A stretch of 64,000 nt of DNA from Ifrita kowaldi (Eukaryota; Chordata; Aves; Passeriformes; Cinclosomatidae), in contig VZRS01014200.1 in assembly GCA_013398055.1 (NCBI GenBank), positions 1-64,000 on the forward strand. The letters are read 5' to 3'. Made by a program: the position numbers and the translations under genes. The first letter of the stretch is position 1. Each line of letters opens with the position of its first letter. Of this stretch, positions 24,401-36,400 are shown in pieces. The notes under the pieces were generated by a model, which was given only the letters and a program-made list of their open reading frames with translations, had not been told where the DNA came from and ran no database searches.

Positions 24401-27400
24401 CTGGTGGTACAGTACAGCACCAGCACTGTGTGAGACACAGATGGGCAAAGAGCCACCCCCAGCCTTTTCAGACCTCGTGCTTCCACCCAAGACCTGGATA
24501 CAACCCAGCACCCACCTCTGCAGCTCCTTCAGGGAGACCGTGACCCTCAGGCTGTGTCCCAGCATGAAGAGGGCAGCCAGGATGTCAGCCCACTGCACCA
24601 TCTCGCCCAGGGGGCCTCCCTTCAGCACCCGCGGGCTGAAAACGTCCCCCGACTCCTCCGTCAGGAAGCCGATATGGATCAGGATCTGCAGGGACAAGCA
24701 GAGGGATCAGCACTGGGGAAAGGGGCAATTTGGGTTTTCCAGCCCAGAATGACTTATGGTCCCTGATTCCCTCCAGCTCCTTTGCAGGCTGTAATTACTC
24801 ATGGAGCTCAGTCAGGTGTGCAGACAGATGATCTATGTCCAATTAGTACAACAGTCAGTGGTCAGAGCTTGGCAGCTCCCTTTGACTGCCACTCTGTGTC
24901 CCAGGCTCATGTTCTGCATGTCCACCCCGGTCTGAACCACGGACTGGAGCTGGATTTCCCAGCACACAGGGGCCAAAGGAAGAGGCACCACAGAAACACC
25001 AACAGGAGGGCCAGGAACCTCAGCTTATCCTCAGAGACGACCTGTCAGACTCCAGTGGCAGCTGGACATCATCTCCACCCACCAGGACCTGCCTCCAAAA
25101 TCCACCCCCACTGTTCAGCAACACCAGTCCTGCCACATCCCAAATGCCTGTGGAGTCATGTCCATGGACAGCAGACTGACCTGCAGACCCACGTGCTTCC
25201 ACAAATGAATTTTCCTCCCAGCTCACTCCCATCTCAGCTGTCCCCACTCCCCGTGTCCCCAAGGGCTCATCTCCCCCATGTGCTCCCTGAGAACCCCCCG
25301 TACGTGTTTCTGGTCCCTCTGCCGCCCCGCCAGCTTCTGCTCGAGGCGCCGCGCCGCCCGCAGCCACTGCTGGGCCAGGTGCCGGATCCTCTTCTTCATG
25401 AAGCTCAGGGACTCCTTGCCCGTGCCGATGAGCTCCAGCAGGCGAGCCAGGTCCCTCCGGAAAGCTGCCTAGGGAAGGAGCACGCTCTGCACAGTGAGTG
25501 TAGGGAAAGCGGCTGCCAGAGGAGCCCCTGGGCTGCCCCGCAGCCTGGGCGAGGTTTGTCCATCTCAGCAGAGGTGCTCTGAGTCCTTCCCGCTCCCCCA
25601 GAGCCATAACAGCTCCTCCACTTTGTGCCCCAAATCCCAGAGGCCCCACTGCACCCAGAGCAGCTCCTGAGAACCCAGATTCCTCAGCAGAGGAAAGGCA
25701 CGGACATGATGGAGGAGAAGGCCACAAAAATGATCAGAGGGTGAAGCCTCTCTGCTGTGGAGACAGGCTGAGGGAGCTGGGGGTGTTCAGCCTGGACAAG
25801 AGAAGGCTCCAGAGAGATCTTCTTGCAGCCTTTCAATACTTACAGGGGCTTATAAAATGACAGGGACAGAATTTTTAGCAGGGCCTGTTGCTTTAGGACA
25901 AGGAGTGATGCCTTTAACTAAAAGAAAGTTGATCCAGACTGGATATAAAGAAGAAACTTTTCATGGTGAGGGTGATAAAACACTGGCACGAGTTGCAAAG
26001 AGAGGTGGTGGATGCTCCATCCCTTAAAACATTCAAGGCCAGGTTGGGCAGGGCTTGGAACCACCTGTTCTACTGGAAGGTGTCCCTGCCCATAAAGATC
26101 CCTTCCAGCCCCAACCATCCTGTGGTTCTGTGGAAACCCACCAGAGGCATCACGGCCCTGCTGACACTGGGTGTTTATTTCCAGCAGCCTCGATGCCGAT
26201 GCCTCTCCCCAAGCCCCTGGCCCAGCAGAAGCCAGGCTGGGCCCACCTTACCTGCGCCCGGGGCGGCGGCGGCGGCGAGGGCACAGCCAGCGTCCGGTTC
26301 CGCCAGGGCAGGGGCGGGCAGAACCACTCGACCTCGCTGAGGTAGATGAGGAAGGAGCACTCGGTGCCGTCCACGCCAAAAAACGCATAGCAGGGGTCAG
26401 AGGTCCAGCGGGCCCTCATCCACTGCAAGGGGCAAAGAAACACGTGGGGCTCACGGAGGAGATGTGACAGCCCTGCCAGCTGCCCCTGCTATGGAAAACC
26501 TCTGCTCTCCATCCCCTTTCTCTGTCTGGGAGATAAAAATAGTGTGCAGAGGGTGGAGAAAGGGCTGCAAACCCAGCCCCAGTGCCACGGGGCTGACGTT
26601 CACCCGCTCTGCCTCCCACTCAGTGCCTCCAGGGGATGCGGGGCAGAGGAAGAGCCAGGAGGGTTTGCTGGGGGCTCCCAGGGTTTCCAGCACTGGTTCC
26701 AGCCTTCCCTGGGGGCACAGCCATTAATCCCCGGGAAATGATGCACCACAGGGATTTCTTCTGGCTGGCTTTGCTGGGGAGCTGCTGATCTCATCGCCCC
26801 TGGAGCAGCAGGGCAGGGAGACAGATCTGCCAGCAGTCCCCAGGGATGATTTCACACGGAGAGAATAACCAGGGACCAGAGCAACGATTTATCATCCCCC
26901 ACTAGGGCTCTTGCCAGCCTCTTCCTAATTCAACTACAAAAACAAATCTGCTCAGGGACAGGTTGCTGTGCCCAATCTGTAAAGCACAGCCATCACCAGG
27001 AGGGGACATGGGATTACAGCCTTCCACAATTGCATTACATCGTGAATTTACTCAAATCGTGGAAGGAAAGGGTAGCTAACACCCATGGAAGAGAAAAATC
27101 CAGCCCCTCCATATCATTTTCTTACACCCTTCAACATCTTTTCAGGGAGACTCAGCCCTGCAGAAGCCTGAGCTTGAAGCGGGTTGGGAAGAGGAGGGAA
27201 AAGGGCGATGCTTTTAATTAGTTGATGTAAATAAGCTCTCTGACAAAGCCATCACACTCTGGGCCAAGTGCCAGGCAGCATTCCGGTGTAAAGAGCAGGC
27301 TGGGTCAGGCGGGACATCCGATTTGAGCTGGAGGTCCTGGCCACCTGAAGGAGGAGCTGCTCTGGGCAGTGCTGGGCTTATTCCCCAGGCACCAGGGAAT

Positions 27401-30400
27401 GCTCGATGTGACAGAGCTCCCTCCTCACTGTGCTTCCGGCATTAACCACACAAACTGCAGGCAGGGAGGGCTGCAGGCAGAGGTGGTCGCACAGCTGATT
27501 CTGCTGCAGCCTGTGGCTTCAGTGCTTTGTACCACTCCAGCTAAAGGTACATTGGGGGTGGGTATTACTGGGGGAAAACAGTCCTATTTCTGTAGCACGG
27601 GCTGCCAGAGAAGGCTGGACACCTCCCCCGTGTTCTCTCCTCACAGCACAGCCCTGCTTTGCTTTCCACATCTTTGGCTCTGCTCCTCCTCCTGCAAGGG
27701 GCTGCACCTTAACAAACATTTTATTCTGGAAAACATCCCCTGACCCCACTGCCCTTCCCAGTTTAAACCCCAGGGTCACTGCTCAGGGCCCTTCCCTCCC
27801 CAGCAGCTTCCATCCCAGGTGGAGACCCTGTCCCAGACAGGGAACCACAACTCACCTCCACCTTCCCAGCACAGTCGGGGTACTTGGGGTCCCTGGGCAC
27901 CTCACACTGATCCCTCCTGCCTTCCATCACTGCAGAGAGACAATTTGGGCATGGAGTGAGCTGGGACATGACAGTGGAGCAGCTAGAAACGCTGGGATGG
28001 GATGGGATGGGATGGGATGGGATGGGATGGGATGGGATGGGACTGGCAGTCCCCAGGCATGTTCATCAGCGCCACAGCTGGGCTGGCAGACAGCCCCATC
28101 CCACTGGATGGAGCAGGACATCAAGGCCTGAAGCATCTTCAGCATCCTTCCCAAATCAGGGAGGAAACAGAGGAAACCACGCTGCTTCAGCGCCGGGAAT
28201 GTTCCCCTTCCCTAAATCTCAGCAGGTCCATTTCCAGCACTTCCCTGTGCCCTCTGCCTGGTCCAGACCCAAGTCCCTCCTATCCCCACTCCTGTCAGCA
28301 TGCTGCAGGATCGAGGGCAGTACTCGACAGCCTTTATGCTGTAAACATGCAAGAAAAACTGCCCTGCTGAGCTGCTGGAAGAAGACTCAGCCCCCAGGGT
28401 GAGTTCCAGAATAAGCCCTAAAGTGGCTAAAAAGGCGACAGGATCTTTTCTCCCTCTGTGGTTGGGTCAATAAAAGCCACCACCCCTCCTCTAAGTCCTC
28501 CCTTGCCCATAACTGAAAAGCATGAGGTGCAAGAGGCAATGGAAGGATCTTCTGCCTAAACCCCAAGGACCACGCAGCCATGTGGGGAAACATCTGGAGA
28601 GCCCAGCTGCCCTCCCAGCAGTGCTGCAGTGGGGTGGGAATGTCTCTGCTGGTGCAGAATCCCAGCCCCTGTGAATTTGGATCCAAACCACCAAATTTTT
28701 CTACCCAGGTGCTTGTGCTGGCACTGCTCCTCACCTTTAATTTTGCATTTAATTCCCTGGCATCCATTCCTGACAGCCGTTCAGATTTGTCACCACTCGT
28801 CCCCCTGGCAGGCACAAGTTTCCCAAAGAAGGAGCCTCAGACCAGCATCCATTCCCAGCATTTTTACCACATTTTTCATGGTTGGACCTGTGTTTGGAGC
28901 GTGGGGACCCCCAGGGACACTCACCCTTCCCATTCAGGAGGCTGTTCCGGAGAATCTGATCCACTTTTATTGCAATGTCTGACACGTTCTGAGCTATGGC
29001 CTGGATCCTCTCCATCAACCCAGCTGCTGGCTGGAACCTGGGAAAGCAACCAAATTAACCCTGAGAACTTGATGTCTCCCAGTGGTGACACTCAGAGGTG
29101 CTCAGAGTGAAATCCGTGCCCTTGGAAGCTGCCAGCAGGTTGAACTTAGCTCCAGGATGAAACATGGGAGCACCTGGTGCAGCGTTTAACAGGCAAAGAA
29201 GCCACTGCCTTCCAGGAGGTTTGATTGAAAACATATTTAAATCAGTATTTATACCTCTTCTGCCATTTTTTGCAGTGTGCTGATAAACACAGATCCACCT
29301 GTGCATTTTATGCAGGGAAATATTTAATAGACTGGCAAAAAAAATTTGGTTTTTTCTTATTTCAAATGTGCTGTGTTCGAAAATCCTCTGCTGTGATTAT
29401 TGGCCTTGCGGTGCACGTACGAAGCTGTGCTGGGGAAGAAAAAAGAGAAAAAGAATAAAAATACAGAAAAAAGAAGGTAAAACTGAGGAGGGATGGGGGA
29501 GCTCAGAGCAGAGTGATGAAAAGCACACAGGACACGTGGATGTCCTGAGCCAGCCCATCCACCAAAGGTGGGGATCAGTTTCTCTTCCCAAGTTAACAAG
29601 TGATAGGACAAGACAAAAGAGCCTCAAGTTGCAGCTGGGGGGGTTTAGATTGGATATCAGGAAACATTTCTTCACTGGAAGCAAGGCCAGGCATTGGAAC
29701 AGCCTGCCCAGGGAAGCAGTGGAATCTCCATCCCTGGAAGTGTCCCAAAAACATGCAGATGTGGTTCCTGGGGACATGGTGTAGCGATGGGCTTGGCAGT
29801 GCTGGGTCAGTGGTTGGACTCCATGATATCAGAGGTGTTTTCCAACCTCAGTGATTCTGAGTGGATTTCCAGGACCCCAGCAAAGAACAGCAGCCAGAGC
29901 TGTGCAGGGACAGGGAGCCAGGGCAGCATTGAGAGCACGGCAGGAGCCGGGGCTGAGCTGGGGATTGCAGCCCCAGCAAAGCCCACGGCACCTTCCCACC
30001 AAGGCTTGAGGTCAGATCCCACCAGATTGGACAGCTGCATGTGCTCCCATGGAATCAAACCTGGAGTCAACCCTGTCCTGGGTGAACAGCCCCATTCACC
30101 TCAGCCAAGGAACACAGGAAAACAGAGCTCTATAAAGGGGCCGGGTGTCAATTAAAACCTGGTGCAGCCTGGCAAAGGGCAAAGACAACTCCATCCATCA
30201 GCAGTGGTGCCCTGCCAGGCTTGACAAGGAGCGAGTCCTCCCCCTCCAACGCCTCTCCTGCCACTTCCACCACAAACACCCACCATGTCTCGACAAGTTA
30301 TCCCAGTAAATAATTTCCCCTTCTGCAGCGTTCAGGTTGTAACTTTTCCCTCCTGCTGCCGCCGAGGTCGTTACAATACAAGGGAACGTCACATGCAGTG

Positions 30401-33400
30401 AGCAAAACCAAAAGGGCTACCTTGAATACTCGTGGCACAAAAAATATGTGCTGATGTCAGGTCCTTCGTGGTGAAGTTTTATGTTTGTTCTCCAGCAGAT
30501 CAGTGAACCCGAAGGCTGGGATTTAAAGTACCTCTGTCCTCAAGGCTAAAAAAATCCTGGTTTTATGAACCGACACTGCTTCGGTTGTTGATTTAAAGTC
30601 CATTTGCCAGCAGCGAGCAGCCCACATTTTTCCTTCTGGCATGGTTTACGACCATCAATATTCAGGCTGCAAATCTCCACAGGGAGCCACCGATCTTGGG
30701 CTTTTAAGAAATAATAATTAAATGCAGAGGACACCGTTGCCCCCGAGTCACTTCCAACCTTTGCAGAGAATAAACCCCAGGTATCCTGCTGTAACCGCTG
30801 CGGCAGGCAGGCTGCTCGTGAGGCCCTGGGAAAACACGGGCACAAAAATAACCTGAGATAAGCTCTGCTTGTCAGCATGGCTCCAAGGAGATAAAATTGT
30901 CCTGGTCTGAAAGCTCGCAAACGCCCATTTCTGCAACCCTTTTTCCACCAGCAAGCAGCCATCAGACCCTACAGGTGATGCAGAGGCACTCAGTAAATGC
31001 CCGGGTGGGCAATTTAGGGGGAAACATCACACGGATGCAGTGAATTTAGAGCCAGTGAGCCCAAACTCCTGTTTTCAACAGGAAAAGGATGTGGGCTTGG
31101 TGAAGATGATCCCCAGGTTTCTCCATCACTCATGGCAAGAAGAAGGAATGACCACAGCCACTGCCCTCACCCTTAAGAGCACTTAGATTACCCCACAGTC
31201 TGGTTTCTGCCTCTTCCCAGAAGCTATCCCAATCCTCACTTGCTCCCAAACACCCAAGGAACCAGGTGAGCCTCAAAAATCAACAGCAACCTCAGGCCCC
31301 ACCTTCTCACTGATGACCTCCAGACCTCAGCTCAGCCAGGGCTGAGCACTAGGCAGCCACAAAAATGCTCTAACAAAAATCAGGGTCGTTATCTTAAATA
31401 AAAGCCTTTCTTCCAGCTCAGCCTGAGTCCTGCCAGGCAGCCACAGCGCTGGTGACGGAGCTGGCCCAGGCTCTGTGCCAGCTTGCCCAGCTCTTGTGAA
31501 GCTACAACTGCTCCCCAAACAAAGAGATTTCACCTCAAAGCCCTTAGATGCAAAATGTATTTCTGAGCATCACACTCCAGTCCTCCAGACGAGCCATGAG
31601 CATCACCAGGCTTTCCCCAAAACACAGAGGATTACTGGAGAGTGACTAAAAATGCCCACCGTGACTCTTGGAACGTATGAAAGGACAGGGAGAAAGGTGG
31701 AAAAGCCCCTTCAAAACACAGAACCAGGCTCGGATCTCCCATGCTCCTCACCCTTGCATGCCAAAAGAGCTGCCTCCAAACCCTCGTGACTCTGAGCAAG
31801 GGATTTGATGCCTGAGGGGAAGAGCCACGCTCCCAGCTGAGAGCACTGACAGGTCCCAGTGTTTGTATCTGCTGGGTAACAAGGCCATCACTGGAGCAGC
31901 AAATTTCGTGTAAGGCATTAAGGAGGTGACAAGCAGGTTAAGCATAAGTTACATCAACTATCAGCACAGCAATTTGTCACCCAGGCAGGGGACAAGAAAA
32001 TAAGGCATTTAAAGGAAAATCTCCAACGGGAAAAGGTTCCGTGTGCCTCACAGGAGTTCGATGCCTTGTTCTCAGTGACTGGAGACACCAGCCAGGACAA
32101 GGTAAGAGGTTTATTCTGCTCAAAGACAGCTCAGCAGAGCGGGAATGTCCCACCAGGTGCTTGTATCCAAGCCAGGATGCCAGCACAGCCCCTGCCAGCC
32201 CAATGGAAAAAAATCTCCTTTCTTCCAGCACCACCACTGCCCAGGGAGCAGCTTTTTGCCTTTTCCCTTCTTGCTTTTTAAAATTTTTCCATAGCGACAC
32301 TCTAAATGCCACCAAAATGTGCTGGCCCTGTGCCAGCTATTGAAACGACACTAAATTACCACAGCTTTTCTAGAACCATTTTTTCCCTGGGACCTTAAAA
32401 CCGTTTACTACAGCAAATACAGTGCTTTTACTCCTGACCATCAATATTGATTTCGTCTTTATTATTTTCAGATTTATATTTCCCCATGTTGATTAAGATT
32501 CAGATCACACTGTGCCTTATAATGCTCTGTATACAGTATTCATCTCCTTTCAAAAACTGCTATTAAGATGTATCTTTCCCCACTGACAGATCATTTGCCA
32601 TGGAATACAGCCGGAGGGTGGGTTTTCCGTCACTTTTTTATGCATTAATTTGGTTCCCTTCACTTTGCTCTTGTCCCCAACTCGGCAGCACCAGCTCGGA
32701 TTCAGCCTGTTTATCCCTTTACAAGCCACTGTATTTTTATTGCCTTTTCTACAAGTGGCATTATGAAAAGATGAATCTCTTTCTCTTTGTGTGTTGTCTT
32801 CATAATACAAGCCCTAAACATATTTGCTTGCTCATCCGATATTTCTTGCTATTAACTGGTGAAAGCCATGGCTTTGGGAAGACCAATACAGACGGAGAAA
32901 AGCAGATGTTCTGAAGATAATACCTCAACAAATTCAGCATTTGCACAGAGCAGTTTACCAAAGGATTTTCACTCACTCACTCCAGTGTCTGTGCTGCCAT
33001 TTGCCTCTGTAAATATTTTTTAAGTGTTTGCTCAAAAACCCAAAGCAGAGCAGAAAAGCAGCAGGGAGGATGCCCAGGGCTGATGCTGCTTCCCTGCTCT
33101 GGGGACACAAATCACATCCAGCCCCACAACAGCCTCAGTCTCCAGGACAGGGAGCTGAAATCCCACAGGCAGCACTGGTGGCCAAGGGAAAAGGATTTTT
33201 CCTGTCCTCCTGGTTCCTGCTGCAGCTTGAGAGGTGTTGCCCTTTAAAGCAGCTGGGATGTATCCAGGAGAAATCAGCCCCAAGGACATCTCCAGCAGGT
33301 CACCCTGAGGGCTCAGGCTGCTCTTCCCATCCATCCATCTGTCCCTTCATCCCCAGCCCCCTCCAATGGAAAGCACTCGGAGCCACCCAACTCTGTGAAG

Positions 33401-36400
33401 TCACCAACTCAGGGGCTGGAAAGCTGAGGGGTCCCAGGGATGTGGGGACAAGCCCTCATCCAAGTGCTGGATAACCAAATAAAGTCATTTAAATGCCCAA
33501 GAAAATGGAGAAATTAAAAGCTTTACTCCACTAATGTAAGAGAATACAAGTAAAACTCATCGATGCTGGAGGTAAAACATTTTTGGGAGATCCACGCCCT
33601 TGTGTGTATCTATCTCCACATCCTCTCTGAGCTGGCTTGTATCTGAAAATCCAGGAGCCAGGGCTGCCCACGTGGCAGAGCGCAGGACACAGCCACAGGG
33701 GGGTTACTGGGTGACAGATTCTCAGCCTAAAATTTGTGTCACAGTCCCCTGGCACCAATGACCCCAACACAGGAGGTGTAGCAGGAGAGGCAGCAGTGAC
33801 CGGGGCAGGTGCCGTGCTCAGGAGGCTCAGCAGTGCAGTTTATATTTATTGGCCTTGTAATCCTGGGTTTAATCCTCATCGCCCCAGGGCTGCTCCCTGA
33901 GCTTGGATGAGCAGCCTTGCCTTGGACTGAGCTGCTGGCCCAGGTGGTGGGAGGGCAGCACACCCAGTGCTGTGATGGGAAGTGCAGGGAGGGTTCCATG
34001 TCCTGCCCCACTTGGGAAAGGCTCAGACCCCCAGGGAGCAGAGCAAAAGCCCAAAGTTCTGGTTATGGTCACCTTGGTAGAAATTTAGAGTAACATTAGA
34101 GGAGAAAAAAGTGCAGGGGCTGAGGCACAGGGCTTGCTGCTTTGCTCCCCCCTGGCAAGGGCTCTGCCAGGTCCCTCAGATCCTCGGTGCCTTTCCTGAC
34201 ATCAAACAAGGACAGGGATGTGGCACCTGGCTTTGCATATGTGAGAAGGCCCATAGCACTGAGAAATGGGTTTATTCTTCACAGGCAGCTCCTGCCAGTC
34301 AACTGGATGAAAAATTAAAATTCAATACAAATATTTTTTAACATTTCAGAGGATAGTGTTTGCTCCCGGTGTAATTTCTGGGGTCTCTGTACATCCCAGT
34401 GCTTTCCACCTCAGGGTGAGACAAACAGCTCGGTCTCCCCTCCACGAACACCTGAGTAAAGACCTGAGTTCACTCTGGCCATGTTTGTGCTCACGGGGAG
34501 TTCACCCTGGGAAAACATCCCAGAGAACACGATTTGGGACGGGAGCATTCCTTGGAAACTCTTTTGAAGCAAATACCAGATGATGCATGGGCAGAGCCCT
34601 GATTGAACTGCTCCAACACCAAGTTACATAATAAATCACATAAATACAGGAGCACTTAACTCCCTAAAGTACTTCCATTTGTTTTCATTTCAGTTGATTG
34701 TGGGTGATATTTCTCACACACAAATTCTTTTCTAAGAGACCCTGAGCTAACTCAAAGCCCACAGCTGCGCACCCCAGGGGAGGACACTGACATTTCAGTG
34801 AGCTGGCAATAAACTTCATGAAAAAAATGATGAAAATCAGCTTTCCAACCAAACCCTGTAGCTCACCAGCACAGTCAGCAAAGTGTAACCAACATCATTA
34901 ATTAAAATATTTTATCAATGCTATGAAGTGCTTTGAGATCCTCCCCAAGCAGAACACGAAGCTGAAGCCACAAGCCCAAACCTTCATTTTCCTCCTGACC
35001 CTCAGAGCAGAACTGGGCTGAGCCACACGCCCAGGCAGCTATGGGTTTATTTATGGGAACATGAAGGATCATGAAAAGGAGGGTTATGGGATCACCACTT
35101 TGTTGGGGCATAAATCAGATATATTTATCTACAGGCTTGAGTGGCCTGATGCAGGCTGGGAGAAACCACCTTCAGTGAGCTGGGAAGGCATTGCCAGCCT
35201 CACAGTCTTGACTGAGAGGGACCTGCCTAAAAGTGAGACCAAAACCACCGGTTTTGATCATAATCCTTGGGGCAAAATAGAGTCCTCACCTCACATTTCC
35301 TTTGCCAGCTGTGGCTTTGCTCCCAGCTGCTGCAAAATCAGGGAATTTGATGGAGGGGTAACAGGATCTGATTTTCCTTGTAGGGTAAAGCAGATCCCCA
35401 GGCTGGGTAAAAGCAGCCCCACATCACCAGGGCCCTGCACTGACCCTGTACAGCCACCCAAGGCAAAACCAACCATGGCACAAAAACATCAGTGACTGCA
35501 CTTGGCCTCCAGCTGCTCATTCACCAAAGAAGCCTCATTTGCCAGCCCTGAGATAAAGCAGCTCCCAGTGTGTCGATGCTTTGGCGTGGGAATAAAATAA
35601 AAATTAAAATTAAATAAATTAAATAAATAAAAAATAAATGGAACTAAACAAAATCAACGGAAAGCAAAGCCTGTCACAGAACTAGGTTCAGCACATTGAG
35701 CAGGAGGTGCTGGGGGAGGTTCAAGCCTGGGAGCAGGAGGGGAGGGTGTGACTGACCTGGGCATACCTTGGCACCTGTCCTATCACCATGCTGGTGGTGC
35801 CCAGCACCATTTGGCTGTGGGGCTCTTCCATGAGGCCACAACCCCTCTGGAAATGTGGGATACATGGATGGATCCCTGCTCACAGCACACAGCCACCTCC
35901 CTGCTCTGCCTTAGAGAGAAAAGCAGCTGCCCAGGCATGAATTCCCCTGGCATTTATGTCCTCTCCTGACCCTGATGGGGACCCCAGACCCACAGGGACT
36001 CCTTGTGCTGTCCTCATCCCCTCCAAGTAATGCTGAAATCATCCAGGGCCAGGCTGGAGACATCCTCAGGAGCTGGCAAGAAACAACTCATCACCTCTGC
36101 CAGGATGGAACGGGCTGTGGGACCTGTGAGGAAGGTGAGTGCTGGGGAGGAAGACTCCTGCCTCCTGATGCACTCCTGCTCCTGCAGCAGAGCTCAGCTC
36201 AGCAGAACCAACACCCAGCAAAGCCAGGCTGGATCACAGGATGGGTCTAACCTTCCCTGGGCTGCCCTGAGCAGCTTTCACACCCTGCAGCACCCCCTCC
36301 CCTTGCTGCAGCCCCCACCGAGCCCCTCAGTTTGCCGAGGAGATGGGGAGGCAACGCACAGAAGGGTCCAAGGCTGCTCCAGGCTCACCTGGGTAGCAGG

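Larger units (their letters stand above)
14952..24515 (-). other. MGAT5B intron 8
   Basis: 9,564 bases between GAG|GTGGGT and TCTCCCCAG. It contains CR1 fragments at 16845-16926, 19300-19412 and 20766-20830, a 440-bp solo LTR at 21913-22352, a tandem array at 21311-21383, a (CAA)n tract at 23222-23242 and a GGAA-rich microsatellite at 23947-24050. The rest looks unique. Several open frames cross it, the longest 322 codons, but none resembles a protein. Confidence 0.93.

Noticed and set aside
24782..25582. 266-codon open frame on the plus strand
   Set aside because: It is the antisense shadow of exon 7 and flanking intron; GC-rich exons give long open frames on the other strand.
27994..28042. 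Telomere-like repeat
   Set aside because: The unit is GGGAT, not TTAGGG; it is an ordinary pentamer microsatellite.
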